Notes: generated from the letters alone by a model not told the origin. Shown: positions 24,611 through 38,123, counted from the first letter of the stretch. The stretch is DNA of 64,000 nucleotides from Odiellus spinosus (GCA_963920705.1 OY987226.1:16866501-16930500), one strand, 5' to 3'. A program made the numbers and translations.

Positions 24611-24636
24611 TAGGGTTAGGTTAGGTTAGATTACCT
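24611..24636 (+). repeat. short TTAGG-like run
   Basis: AGGGTTAGGTTAGGTTAG holds about three copies of the insect telomere motif. Too short to be a telomere. Confidence 0.6.
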
Positions 24637-25934
24637 TAACGTCGGGGAGGTTATATTTTGGTTTCCCAACTTGTTTGAAACTGAAAGTATCTTCTTTTTA
24701 AATATTGTGATCAATTTGAACGCAGATAACTTTACAACGTAAAAACATCAAATGGTATATGATAAATGAAATGCTTTTCAAAAAAAGCTGGGTTCGCTCT
24801 TCAAAGGAAGATTAAAGGAAATGCATTGCAATATACGATAACTTTTATATTTATTAGACGCTAAAATCTGATTTTTAAATACTAATAAGTACTTTTAAAT
24901 TTCGTCGACCACCTTTTCAATTCAAATTCTCGAGAAAACGATACAATATTTTTCAGTGAAATATTCCGCAGATACGTTTTATAGAATAAAATACTACTAA
25001 TCTTTTTAGGTTTGTACTAAAAATATTTCTCTGTCTGTCTTCCTTTAAGTTAATGGAGATATCTGGCTAAAGCGCAATTACAAGTTTGGATGAGACTTAA
25101 TTTCTATAGGAAAACAGGTTCTCTACGGTAATTTAAGTTCTTTCCCAAGTTGCAACTGCTTATAAGCAAAGGTTGATTCAACTCCAGCTATGATTCATTC
25201 TATTTTCTGGAAAACGTACGAAAACCTCTCTCCCTTAATAACAAAAGTAAAAACTTGATTATAAAAATATTGTCATCAACGAGATTTCGTAGATGCGACA
25301 AAAGAATTGTAAAAAAAAAAAAAAAAAAAAAAAAAAGGACCTTATTGGAAACGGACCACTAATTAACATCCTCCCACAATAAGTTTCGCGTTTCGGGAAG
25401 ACCGTTCTCAACTTTGAAGTTGCGCTGACAATGAAAACAAGGCTGGCTAATCCGTATTAATGGTTATTAATAACAGATGGATTGGACATTTGCAAAAATT
25501 GAAAGGGATTTTGAAATCACCGATTGATTTTGGATTTCAGAAATTGATTTTGGGTGGTTTTCGCTATTTCGGTAGGTACTTTTCGATATTTCGGGAGAAA
25601 TTTCGCTATTTTACCAACATGGCGTTCAATGTTGAGCAACCGAAACGTGTGGTTCCTAAACATTTTCTGTGATGCATTGATCATATGTAAAAAACCCTTT
25701 TTCTTTCTGTCCTTGAGATTTTTCTCGCAATTAGTCCTTATCTGTTGCCGATTTTTCAATATAATCGTTTATTTATCTTCAATGGGACATGCTTGTAGTT
25801 AATTTCTGTCTGACAGTCTGTCTGTAAGAAACGCTAAAGTGTTCACGCAAAGTGAATTACACTGTTAAACTTCATTGCAAACTCAGCTAAAATTTTTATT
25901 CCAAAACACGCTTGAGTTTGAATTATATTTGCTT

Positions 25935-26270
25935 ATAGCAGAAGCCGATGAAACCCTCCTTTGAAGTCTATTACTCACGGGTCTTGTCTACCCCTCTCTG
26001 TATGGGTTATTCTCAAAAGGCGCCTCCTAACGGTAGATGTTTTCGGAGGGGGAGTTCGTCGAGCGAATATCTCTAGCAGCCTTGGAGTTCGTCCAAAAAC
26101 GTCGTCGTTTGTGGAGAGAGAGAATTTCCAATTTTCCGTAGACAGGGGGGATGAAGTAGGACCCCTTCTAACTCGTAAAATTGGGAATTTTACCCATACA
26201 GAGAGGAGCGCTATATGGAACATTGGAGTAGTAGACTTCAAATTAGGGTTTCATCGGCTTCTGCTTATAG
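25935..26270. mobile_element. MITE with about 45-bp TIRs
   Basis: TATAGCAGAAGCCGATGAAA..TTTGAAGTCTATTACTC is inverted at 26225-26270. A second inner pair (CTCTCTGTATGGGT / ACCCATACAGAGAG) extends the stem. Two overlapping open frames (25961-26338 +, 25975-26241 -) lie inside and are not genes. Confidence 0.85.
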
Positions 26271-26973
26271 TGAGGTTCAGCGTATCGCGAGACTCAAGTC
26301 ATGCGCTTCATTTCAAACGTCAATTAAGCCTAAAATAATGGCCTAATTTAATCGTAATATGGTTTAGAGACTAGAGAATTAGCGATATTTATAACACTAG
26401 TCTTAGCTAGTTAAACCAAAATTGTACTAGTCACACTCAGTCTCGAGCGTAGGGCGAATTTAAAAACCTTGGCCATTATTAAATTTGGCAAAAATAGATG
26501 GTGGTTATTGAACCGTCGTTTCCAAATTGAAAGAACCGGAATGAGTTTTATTAGATATCTCTTTTTTAACTCTTAACTAAAAAGGGGGTGTTTTCGTCAA
26601 CCGCGATTTATTAACAATCGTTTGTTTGGAACATTTTTTTACCATTAAAGTTTTATTATTATTAGTATGCTATAAACTATTTGAAAAATATATTATTTTA
26701 CTTTTTCCCCTGATACCATCCGTTTAGAATTTGACAGCGATACGTTGATGATTCTTTTATTGTCCTTAATAAATAATATTTGACAAGAGATCGGGATTCC
26801 ATCAATGAATTGAATTTGGGTTTGACCCAGCTTCCTATTACTTACAATCACCGTTAATATGAATATTTTTTTATCATTCAGTAATCAATGAGAATTCCTC
26901 AAAACGGTGCTTTTGAAACTAACATGGTCTACCTAACATCCGACACGACATAATCAATTGATTTAATTGTAAT

Positions 26974-27517
26974 TAGAGCTCGGAATTCCTACAATTTTTA
27001 TTGATTGGATACAATCTACTAAATTATTCTGATGTATATTTTCAGTTTGATTAAAAATAGACTATTTTTTATTTGAGTTAACTTATTCGAAGATAAAGAA
27101 ACAATCCATATCCGTTTTTATCCGAAAATGGCTTTATCTTAGAATATTATCCGTGTTATACGTTCGGATAAAACAATTCAAAATTTATTTTGTTGAAAAA
27201 TAATAAATTAAAAGATGATTTAAAATCTTAGTTTCGTTGTTTTATTTATATTCTTCAAATTAAAAGTCAATTTGAAATATTTTTCTTATATTTTAGACTA
27301 ATTCTGGAAATGTGAATTTTCTTATCCATCGTTATACGTTTGAATACGAGTAATTTGTTCGTAGATAAAGCGCCAAACTTATCTTCGGGTAAACCTTATG
27401 CATTTAACAATTATACGAATATACAAATTTAATTTTTTAGTTACAATTTATCCGAAAATAAATTATCTGAAAATATACGAATAACAGAAGATAATGGATA
27501 TACAATTCCGAGCTCTA
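26974..27517. mobile_element. GAGCTCGG element, copy at 27 kb
   Basis: Ends TAGAGCTCGGAATT / AATTCCGAGCTCTA. Nearly collinear with 38124-38667 and shares a further 105-115 bases of left flank with it. Confidence 0.8.
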
Positions 27518-27638
27518 ACTGTAATTCGGAGATAATTCCTAATTCATTGGTATACCGCCCTTATTGGTAGCCCTACAGCTCATCTTGTTTGCATACACTA
27601 CTTTTCGATTGCTTCGATACCTAGGATTATTAGCCAAT

Positions 27639-27998
27639 GGAGACTAATTTCAATAGAGAGAGTGTGATATATCAAAAAAATTGCAAACACGATACGCAGT
27701 GGCTAAATTGCGAAACTATAACGGACATTGCCCGAGTGACAGTGTCTGCCGCGAATGTGAAAGCAGCACGAGCTCGCGTTATTATGAAAATATCCTGGAA
27801 ATAACTAATAAAAATTTGAAAAATTGATACATCGCCAGATAAATAATTTCAAGTAGGCTATTTGTATCTTAACCCTAATAAGACTTGGTTACTTTCTAAG
27901 ACTAGGCAGGCACGCGTTTGTTAGTTACGCAATTTAGCCTGTAGTGTTTGGCGCTAGAGACGAGCTTATTGTCCTTTCTCTATTGAGATTAGTGTACC
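27639..27998. mobile_element. MITE with AATCTCAATAGAGA termini
   Basis: GGAGACTAATTTCAATAGAG at 27639 is the inverse of CTCTATTGAGATTAGTGTACC at 27978-27998. Interior unrecognised. Confidence 0.6.
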
Positions 27999-27999
27999 A

Positions 28000-29500
28000 C
28001 GTTGTTGATAGTCATTGAATCTTGTAAGTGTTCCCAAAACGACAAAATGAAAAATTCCCGCCCAACTTTATCGATCTGTCGAAATTATTTCAATATTGTG
28101 TAACTTATAAAATGATTACGTTATTTCAAAGTTAATTACCGAACGTTATTAGGTTTTAAAATTATGTTTAGTCACTATATATACATATAAGAGCTCATTT
28201 TGATTTTTCTTTTATTTTTGAGTATATTTAACTATCCCATATATCAGAAGGCTATGAATCCCGAAGTACCCAAGCCGGTTTTTCCCAATTAGAAACCTTA
28301 TTCTTAAACTCTTGATTTTTTAATATTATATTAAAATAATTAACGAGTCTGTTACTTCATGATTGCGAAATACAGTTTATTAAATAAATAAACGTTACTG
28401 TAAAGCTTTCGGACCCAATCCATTTCTGAACTTGCTTTTTTTATTACTCCCCCTACTCTTTAGTTTAAGTGGGAAAATGTCTCTCATATCGACGTCTCGG
28501 GCACCGGTGACGCCACATAGTGAGAGAAGCGGCAAGCTTCGAGTTGTATTTTTCATTATTGATTAAAGATACTAAAAAAAAAACGGAAAAGTTGTGTGGG
28601 TTGAGAGGGTTTCAAATATTTTCCTTTCGGTAAGTAGACAGTCGATGCTGGGGTCACTAGCGTTTACTCGATTTTGTTTCGGATAACAGGGCCTCAAGCC
28701 GTTTCACAGAAAATTTTAATAGGAAAAATAGGATTCCTCTAGCAAAATTGTAGGATTTAATATGATATTTTCTACGAAGTTATAGGACAATTAATATTAT
28801 ATTTCACTAATTTTAGACAGTAAGAAAAGGAACTATGGATAAAAAACTGTTCCGAGTAAATTTTAATAGCTTTCGCAACTAATTATATTTAATTTTACTA
28901 AAATTAGCCTCAAGACTTAATTACTACACATTCATGGCCCTAAAAAATGATACTACTTTAAAAGGGAATAGGAACCAATCATGTTTTTTGGGACTCGTAT
29001 GTTCTGGAAATGTACAGATGAAGTCCAAATAATATAGAATTTTATAGAACTACAGGAAATCATAATATTATATGACACTTAAAATAATTCATTTTATATT
29101 ACCAATTGCAGCCCTGGGATAATTATTTGGCTAAACAATGAAGTTCGCCAAGTTAACTTTTGCATTCGCGTATTTAGCCAGTTTACAAGATCTAGAATTC
29201 AGTTATAAACTCCGATTTAAAAGTGGTAATTCTGGATTGTATTCTAGCAAAAAAATATACTACATTTTATACGATTCTAGTACCCGGTAGTCAAAACTTA
29301 AGTTTCGCATTATTTACACGATTAGTTTTAATTTCAAAAAATTGTATTTCTTATACCCAATCGAAGGGGACTAATACATATTTAAAATCAATCCTAAAAT
29401 ATCCTTAGATATATTCGAATAGATTCGATTTCTGCATATCCTAATTAATGACATATATCGATTTTCCCTGGGGGTAAACGTGAGTTCAATTTCGAAACGG
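28000..29500. other. AT-rich DNA, no gene seen
   Basis: No domain-bearing open frame, no clear repeat. Confidence 0.35.
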
Positions 29501-29501
29501 G

Positions 29502-29502
29502 C

Positions 29503-29545
<43 letters not shown>

Positions 29546-29735
29546 AAAGATTTATATGAAGAAAAAATCTTGACGGTTGGCCTCGCTGGGATCTGCTACA
29601 TATCATGTCTAGAACAAGAGCCGGTGAGAGGACCTCTCCCAAATTTTACATGCCATTTTTACCCCACATTTATTGATTTCAATAAGAAAAAAAACCAAAA
29701 AAAAAAAAAACCAAAAAAAAAAAAAAAAACCCTTT
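29502..29735 (-). mobile_element. possible retroposed sequence with long oligo(T)
   Basis: A T-run at 29504-29542 would be the poly(A) tail of a minus-strand retroposed copy. The body up to about 29690 is GC-richer than its surroundings and is followed by A-rich, CC-interrupted runs. No target duplication or Pol III boxes identified. Confidence 0.3.
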
Positions 29736-29765
29736 TTTAAATTTTAAGTGCCAGTTTTGGTTTTT

Positions 29766-29935
29766 TTTAAGCTAAAGTACTATTTAAAATACCAATTCAA
29801 ACAGGAAGATAAAAAATATAATTTATGGCAGATGGATTTGTTTTTTAAAAGCTAAAGTACTATTTAAAATACCAAATTTATACAGGAAGATAACAAAAAT
29901 ATATTTTTTGACAGATGAATTTGGATATGGATATG
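29766..29935 (+). repeat. two-copy tandem duplication of about 83 bp
   Basis: GCTAAAGTACTATTTAAAAT followed by ACCAA...ACAGGAAGATAA occurs at 29771 and again at 29851. Confidence 0.8.
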
Positions 29936-30116
29936 ACCAACCCATGGACAAAATAATTTGAGAATATTAAATTTTAAGTCAAATTCGCCGTTCCGTTCAG
30001 ACGAGAATTTTTATCACACATCTACATAACGTGTGAAAATAAGTTGAAAAAGTTTAGTCACTAAAAATGTTGATTATAAAGAGGGTTCAACTGGTTTTAC
30101 GGGCGAAGTTACCTTG

Positions 30117-30255
30117 ATAATTAATCGTTTAGGTAGGCCTAATCCACCAGTATTAAAACATTTTACAATTTTAATATTTGTTTGTAATTTTTTTTACTGG
30201 TGGATAAAGCAATCGATTAAAAAGAATCACTTGTTACGTTGCATTCTTCCTTTAA
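30117..30255. mobile_element. TTAA MITE family 1, internally deleted copy
   Basis: Outer arm parts (TAGGCCTAATCCACCAGTA and TTTACTGGTGGAT) are joined directly with no centre, ending GCATTCTTCCTTTAA. Confidence 0.7.
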
Positions 30256-33200
30256 GTGGTTTTTCGCGTAGACATGGTACTATTTAAAACGTGTCTGATT
30301 TGAAGCTAAAAATCATTATATTTCTAAACGCTTATGTATATTATATTTTTTTATATTATTAATAGGATATATTTAAAATTTTACACCTATGGGTTGACGA
30401 GATTTTAAGAAATTAATTGTTAAAATATAAATTTAAAATTCTTAAGGTTGATGACGTAGTTCATGTTTTTGCAACATGATTGACGACAAATGTCGAATGA
30501 TAGAACTTTTTATAATAAATACTTTCGCGAAAGATCTTGCTACGTGTTCCTCCACCTTTATTTTTTTATTTCATACGTAACCTCCACTCGATTGTTCCTT
30601 GAAAAATTTTTACCATCTAATTTAGACGTTGGGTATGACTAATAAACGAATGAAAGTCAAATTTGGAATTGAGATTCGCCCGGTAACTTTCTCATATCCT
30701 CAGAGAGCGGAAAATATATTCAGATCTAACTTCCGAAACAAATACCGAAATGTCATTAAATTTAATAACCTTTCAAGGTTGCCCGAGTTAGGGGAAATAT
30801 TTCTGCAATAAATATGACTACAGACTTTTTTACTTTCCTTAAGTTCACGACTACACGCTTGATATTTCTTTTAAATTATGGGAAAATAAATTGAATATTT
30901 TTTTATATATATAGCGGAATTAAAGTAACGCTGTCTCAAATTTTCACTATAAAAATTATATGCCCTGAAACAAATTACCTCAAGAGTCAAATATAAAACA
31001 AAATATATTTTGCATCTACGATAATTTTTGGAAAACAAAAATTCAACATTCTATTAGGAATTTTAGAGTATTGGTGAGGTTAAAGGGCAGAGTCTTATTT
31101 CAGTGATTAACCGACCAACTAGAAAACCATTCAATATATCCTTCCGCCATCAAGTCTCAGGCGGCGGACAGTAGCTCTTACGCCATCAGCATTAGGATGT
31201 TATTGTTAACAACATTTGCATATAAATTAAAAATGTACTTGAAATAGCCTTAAATGTGTTCTTGTTATAGTTTTAGTGTTGTAATTAACATTAGCCTTTT
31301 ATTACGGTATTTAACTACACTAATGGCTTTCAATTTAATATGTAAAATATTTAAAAGTTCAGAAGAAAAAATAAATGCCTCAAATTAAGGCAATTTACAA
31401 ATTTTGAATTTTACGCCAAAATTTCTTATGAAAAAACTACCCGCTAGATGGAACTATCGGAACAGCTTATAAAAATTTGCCTATGGCGCATTATCCTCCT
31501 CTCCAAGAGCTCTGCGTTTCGTATCGAGAACTGGGGTGAAGGTGGATTCGCGTATTGTGGCTGCGGAACGGAACATGGAGCAATACTAAAGGAGATCAAT
31601 AGACGTCGATTCAGTATTCAAGATTGTTGTTCTCGAACCTAAATCTCCCGTAGTTATGGCTCCATATGTTCGGTTCCGCTACCTCTATATGTCAATCCAA
31701 CATCATGGATACGTTCGGCCTCTAACCTGCCTTAATACCAAGAGTTAATGAAAACCCTATCCAAGAGTATCGTTCTGTAACGCTAGCGAACTCGCATCCG
31801 TGGGCAATCAAGACGGCAAGTGGGGCTGGAGGGGACAAAAATAGAGCAGCGGGAATGGAAATTTTCTTTGTTCTCCTCTCCGAGGAAAAGAATAAGGCAT
31901 TGTATTAGGCTTTGCTTACTATCATTAGTTTCAGTTTTCACCTAAGTTTGAGGGGAGCTGATGCTAGCCTAAACAATTTAAAATTAACTTCGCTCTGTCT
32001 CGCCACGATTTTTCACGTCCAAACGGAGGCTCACGGACACGGGTTTTGGACAATGGCTGAGAGCTCCGAGGGTTATCATATACTGTTGTTATTACCATAA
32101 GCCTATTAATTCACTCGCAAGTTTCAAACGAGGGTCGTTAAGCTAATGACAGGCCAATCTTGCGACTCAAATCCATCTAGTGGTGGTAGATTTAAACTCT
32201 ACCAAAGCATGCTGCTTCCTGTCAAAAGCAATGCGGTGGGGTTGGGGTAGGAAGAATTAACAAGTTTTTCCGCGAGGTGGCGTAGGGCTTCAAATTTCTA
32301 TCTCTTTCTCCTGTAGTGTCGAATACGAAGGCTTCTATGTAGAACTCAATTTTACGGGTGAAGAATTAATAGCCTTGTGTTATTACTCTAAAAATCAAGA
32401 TAGTACGTCATCACTATGGTCGCGTGATTATTATAGATCATCAGTTTTTGCAAGTGATTTCGTTGCTTTTTCATGGTCATTTCGAAATGTTGAGAGGCTA
32501 ATTCAGAAAACTCCGCCATTCTAAGTCATCACGCGGAAAATATATACCATTATATATTAAAATATTTATTTTACTTTTAAAGTTAGCCGCGGTGTAAAAT
32601 TTTTAATATAGATTTTAAATAGTATTTGAAAGATTATAATCGTTAAATCTGAAAACAATGTTGACAGCATCACTTGAAATAGCCTAAAATATGGATTTTT
32701 ATAGTTGAACTCTTAACACTGATTTCCACTAGATATTGTTTTAGAATATCTTTAAATTCCTATTTTAATTCGATCTTATTACCTTTTTTCTATTGGGTGC
32801 GTGGGGCCCACCTAACTTTTAACAGCGAGTGGCTACACCCATAAGGATTTCGAAATGAAGAAAATAATCGTAGCACAGATTTCGTTGAAGTGCGATTTAT
32901 GATTAACGAACTAACTAGAACTGAAAGAGGGTAGCGAGTCAGGAGCAGTTGTTGCAGAATTATAAGTGAAGCCAAAAGTTTATTACTTATCCCAAAAAAG
33001 TTATTAACGCCCAGTAGTGCAACGCATTAAGCAAACCCTTTTAGTGATGTCAGAGAACCGATTGTTCGACACACTGATTACGTGTGTCCCTGATATTTTT
33101 CCCTGATATTTCCAGATGCACAGAGAGTATCTTTCACCATGTTTAAAAACAGACACTATTACTTATTCAGCTTTCTTTTTACTATTCACAAGCAGAAAAT

Positions 33201-34069
33201 GAACTTCTATGTCAAACATTTACCTAATTTTCATAAAAAAAATAACTCCCTGATATTTCCCTTAATGTTTTGACAATATACTAAATCCCTGATATTTCAG
33301 GTAAGTATAAAAATGGAAATATGCTTAGCGACCTCAAAAGCCAACTTTGTTAATTAACTGTAAATTAATGAGAAACCATTGGGGAAATTTTAAGATTATT
33401 TTGAAGTAAATTTTAACGCTTCTAATCGACAAAAAAACAAAACACGTTAAGCGTGTTTACTACCCTTTAATTTTGTTCAAGATTTAACGTACAAAAATAG
33501 AACTTACTTTGAGGCTAGAAGGAAGAAGTTCAATGGCGTGAGCAATATTCGTAAATCGCTAGTTAAAATTAATTAACCACGCGTTTGAAATTTGCCAAAT
33601 TATTATTTTCGCCCAAAGAAAACCGCGAAAAGAATTATTTACTTTATGATCATTAACCGGAATTTAATAGGAAAATTATTTTAACTGGTTTAAAAATGTC
33701 AATTTAAATCAATTAATCAAGTGGTTCGCGCGAGACCAAACCAGATCAAAGCGCGACTTTAACCAGAGACACAGACAGCAACGATTACGAAATTAGTAGG
33801 TACAAAGACCTCCGGGTATATTCAATATTAAAACGATGAAGAATTAATAATAATAAAAAAAAAATTGAAAGGGGTGTGACTTTTAGAGAGAAAAAAAAAG
33901 CCTTATTAAAAACTCTTCGTTTGCGCTTGGGGCGAATAATCATTTAATCACGAATAGAAATAAATTTTTGTCTAACGATTTCGTAAAAAAAAAAGAATAT
34001 TGTGTAACAGATTAAATACAACGTGTATAAAAAATTATCTAGTCCTAATTTTTCAAGATCAAGGGGCTT

Positions 34070-34104
<35 letters not shown>

Positions 34105-34382
34105 AAATACAGCATTAATTAAATAGTTTTGAAATACGATATGGTTACTAAATCACGTTTAGAAATATTAAACTTAATATTTAAAATTCCTTTAAGTGAT
34201 GCTGTCACGTGATAAGGTTAGTTTCGCGCGGTATCATTCGTGAAATTGTTTAATACAGATCTGTAGTTTCATTTTAAAATAGGCACGCTTCCTGACTCGA
34301 TTAGGGCCTTCTCAAATTGATCTCGCGCCAAGCACGCTAATTGAATCTTTGATAAAAACTCCGCCAGGCTACTTTTCTTAAT
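30256..34382. other. 4-kb gene-poor stretch
   Basis: Slightly GC-richer at 31440-32100, where short open frames occur without domain features. Oligo(A) at 34074-34102. Nothing else recognised. Confidence 0.35.
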
Positions 34383-34645
34383 CGATTTGAAAAGGTTAAA
34401 ATCAAACCGATATTCAAATCGCCAGGAATCGTTTTAAGCGTCACGCGTTCACACATTATCTTTGTAGTCGATTTATCGTACCTTCATCTATCGGTTGTTG
34501 AAACCGAATCGGTATGAAACTGGTTCCCGAAACATTTTCGAGAAATCGAAACGATTCGAGAAAAGACGGTTTCCCGTTCACACGACTCCATCGAAACGTT
34601 TTGAAACGGTTTATATCGATTCCGAGGGCTAGTATGAATGCAGCT
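34383..34645. mobile_element. MITE of the ATCGATTTGAAA family, copy 2
   Basis: Matches 15755-16021 along its length with small indels and ends GCTAGTATGAATGCAGCT. Confidence 0.8.
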
Positions 34646-34841
34646 TTTCATATAGTGTGACCTCGGTTTTACTATTTATATAAATATACTGCCATTCAAT
34701 AACGAAACAAATCGGATTAAAAATCTTCTAATTTGGTTAAAAAATGGTCAAAATTGGAAAATTCATTCCCATTGACAAAATAGAACAAATAAATAACCTG
34801 AATTCAACTAAAGTGGAAAACATGACAAATTCCTTTGGTCA

Positions 34842-34885
34842 CCCATGGACTAATTAGAGTGTATACTCTAATTAGTCCATGGGTC
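34842..34885. repeat. perfect 20-bp hairpin
   Basis: ACCCATGGACTAATTAGAGT, loop GTAT, then the exact inverse. The wider flanks (AATTCAAC...GTTGAATT) are also partly inverted, so it may be the centre of a larger palindrome. Confidence 0.85.
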
Positions 34886-35045
34886 AACTTTGTTGAATTT
34901 GGGTTTTTTTTATTTGGTCGAATTATGATGTCATTTTGGTCTGCCGAGGGAAATATTCATAAAAGTGAATCGTGATTAAGCGATCTTGAATTTTAAATCG
35001 ATATTACACCTCACCTTAACATAATTTAACTTAAGCTGCAGGGAA

Positions 35046-35338
35046 GCCGGGAGTGGTGGCGCACTCCTGTAAACTGGCGTCTCAGTGGCAAGGTCTGGGT
35101 GTTGTCCTGCTCGAATCGCAGGTCCCTTGCCCATAGGGAGTGTTGCGAATGGTCCGCGACGGAATGGTCCTTCCTCTTCCCCATTCCCATCTCCTTCCGT
35201 CGCGTGGGCAATTCCCAGTCCTAATCCCTGCGTAGTTACTTACCATAACTGAGTTGCTCAAGGCCTTACGCCTCGGCGCCACACCTGGTTCGCAATCGCG
35301 ACCGCTGTCCGGGCGTAAAGACGTTACGTTACACGCCG

Positions 35339-35374
<36 letters not shown>
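35046..35374 (+). mobile_element. SINE with poly(A) tail and 13-bp target duplication
   Basis: AAGCTGCAGGGAA occurs directly before (35033-35045) and after the A-tail (35375-35387), showing retroposition. The 293-base body is far GC-richer than its surroundings. Its head GCCGGGAGTGGTGGCGCACT resembles the 5' end of SRP (7SL) RNA/Alu. About 50 bases on, CCTGC-TCGAATC-GCAGG folds like a tRNA T-arm (B-box-like). A 9-bp stem GCGACGGAA/TTCCGTCGC (35156, 35194) lies mid-body. A-tail from about 35339 to 35374. Open frames across it are spurious. Confidence 0.85.
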
Positions 35375-35379
<5 letters not shown>

Positions 35380-36162
35380 GCAGGGAAAGGACTGTTCGTT
35401 GCCAATGATATTTATTTTGCTTCTCGTAATTCAAATCAAAACTAATCCTTTTATACAAATTTGGCCAGACATGGAATTGAAATTATGGTCCACCTCCAAA
35501 ATGAATTGGGCAGCCCTGGCTTGACCTGTCTCTTTATTAACCATGAGTCAGTTTGTTTAAAAACTAAAGTCTTTGACGTCACATTTCGTTAATTGAGCTC
35601 ACTCGGTCTTGGGATACTCAGATGATGATGGACGGGTCATTCGCGCTTTCCGAATCAAGATCGTATAGAAGAAAGGGGAAAATATATGTACCGTGGATAT
35701 TAGCAACGTGACCCAATTTAAGTGGACATGCAAACAATCACGCGTGAAGATATTTAGCGGGCGTGGCTCGCGCGCGGAGGATTCGATAACAGGAAAAAAA
35801 TTAACTTTCGCCTCGACCACAATAAGGGAATATTGAATTACATAATTCGCTAACGTGAAAAATATTGGAACTGAAGGATTACGCTCTATTGTTCAACTCG
35901 GGTTCGCCAAATTTCAGTTCACCATATCAATAACGAAAATATTTGTTCCGTAAACAAAAATAGACAGTCTATACTATGTGCCAGGCCTTTTCCCTCTAAA
36001 TTGACCTAATTATTTAAGAATTTAAAAGTGAATTATTTTCAAAAGAAAAATTATAAATCAGATGGGTTATGAAAATTATATGAAAAGTTTAGTTTGTTAA
36101 TGTCGGCCGTTTTCAGTTGGGAAATATTTATTGAAACCATGGAGCAATGAAAACTGGAGACA

Positions 36163-36592
36163 TTAAATTTAGAACGCAACCTGACAAGTTAAAAGTGATT
36201 TTTATCGATTCCTTATCGTTTAAATAAGCATAATTAACAAACAAATATTAAACTAGAAATAAATTTAAAATATACCCGGAAAATAGGCTTAGCTGGATCC
36301 ATGGAGATCCTGAATTTCTTCGCATTGATGGGTCATCGACCAATGAGCAAAAGACCGTCGTTAAAGTGAGAACACCATGAGATTGCACAATAAGACTCGA
36401 TTGGTCGCTGACCCATGAACGCGCATAAATTCAGGATCTCCATGAATACAGCTAAGCCTATTTTACGGATACGTTTTAGTATATTTGTAGTTTAATATTT
36501 GTTTGTAATTCTTTAATGGTGGATTAAGCTTATTTAAAGGATAAAGAATCAATTAAAAAAACACTTGTAGTTTGGCTGCATTCTCCCTTTAA
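36163..36592 (+). mobile_element. TTAA fold-back MITE family 1, copy b
   Basis: Complete arms and centre. The left TIR is mutated (TTAGAACGCAACC), the right end TGCATTCTCCCTTTAA intact. Confidence 0.8.
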
Positions 36593-38123
36593 ATATTATA
36601 ATTTAAAATTTATGACTTTTCGATGGTTGCCAAACTATTTCCCTAGTGGAAAAAACCATACGTTGTATTAGTTACCCGTGGCTATGATTGTTAGGCTATT
36701 GACTTATGGCTATGCCTCTAGTAAAATTTCATTTAATTTTTCATTAAAATAAACCTGCAGGCGAGACTTGGGGTAACAATTTTTTTTATCTTAAAGACAT
36801 GTGACTCTAGGCCGAGCTTTGAGCTAAAAATTTAACATTTCTTGAAATCTTGTTCTCGATGGCGAGATGGTACACATATTATCTCATTTCCCAATATTTA
36901 TTCAAATTATTATTTTAAAGAAAATAATTCTTCTATAAAAATTAAATTTGGCTGAAATTCTAACTCAATTAAATATTAATTTTAATATTAGGCTGGTTTG
37001 CTCATTTTATCATTTATATTCAAATTTACCTAGAAAGTAGACCGTTACTGTCAAGGCTTGGGGTAATTTTTTTGTATTACTAAAAACCTTATCCATTTTA
37101 CCAAGAAAATAAAAAAAAATTCCCAGGGTCTAAATTTAAAAGACTACATTTTAAAATTAAAAACTACATTAAATAGTATAGTATAGTCTAGACAATACAA
37201 TTAGAAAATAATTAACAGTATGGTAGACAAGTCGACCATAATTATTCAGTTATTTTAACTCTTGATTGTGATCGTAAGGTTAACTGGTAGGCGCGTACCC
37301 ATTTACAATTTATTAATTTTAATTGGAAATACGCGGCTGTGTATGGGCGTGGTAGAGATAAACGCTTTTTCATAAAGGAATGAGAAAGAATTTAAAAACC
37401 TTGGCTTCTTATAATTGAGTTACTAGCGTTTAAAGCTTGATGAAACTGTCACCAAATATAGTGATCGATTTATTAGATATCAAACTGGACTAGTTTAGAG
37501 AGAGAAAAATACACGAAAAAACTCCCAACTTAAGTATTCTATTTCCAAATAAAATTTATGTTAGTAGGAATAATTTTATATACCCGGTAGTAAAATAATT
37601 TTCCGAATTTAAATCAGTAAAATCGAGTTATATTTTTTTCGAGAAATCTTAATATTCATATTATTTATTAATTTATGCAGGCCTCCTATATATATACTAT
37701 AATTCAAATAAAACCCAATATTTTCTATATCGTCCTATATTTTGTTTAATTTCACAAATTATCCTCTATAAAGTTCTAAGATTAGTCGGAATTTACAGTT
37801 AATATCGATTATTTATTGCTTAATTTCTGGCCATATTATTTTGATTCATGGTTGGCATTTATATATTCTACCCTGCAGGTTTAAATTTATATATCTACAA
37901 GAAATAATTTAATTCTAAGTCAATGAAATGCTTATTAATTGAAATTAGCCTCCGTTCCTTCCATTATCAGTTTCATAGAGCTCGGAATTCGTATAATTTT
38001 AATTATACGAATATTTTTTATCATTGAGTAATCAATGAGAATTCCTCAAAACGGTGCTTTTGAAACTAGCATGGTCTACATAACATCCAACACGACATAA
38101 TCAAGAATTGATTTAATTGTAAT
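36593..38123. other. AT-rich DNA with old repeats
   Basis: CTTGGGGTAA followed by T-runs occurs at 36768 and 37059 in a loosely repeated context. A second GAGCTCGG terminus with a TTCGTATAATT palindrome is at 37977-38010. No gene. Confidence 0.4.

Noticed and set aside
24611-24636. Telomere sequence
   Set aside because: Only about three TTAGG units, inside ordinary DNA.
29480-29740. 86-codon frame with poly-Phe and poly-Lys
   Set aside because: Made of T- and A-runs either side of a non-coding block.
35046-35338. Functional SRP RNA gene
   Set aside because: It has an A-tail and target duplication and lacks the conserved SRP S-domain motifs; it is a retroposed SINE.
35082-35445. Open frames with poly-Phe or poly-Lys
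   Set aside because: Translations of the SINE and its A-tail.
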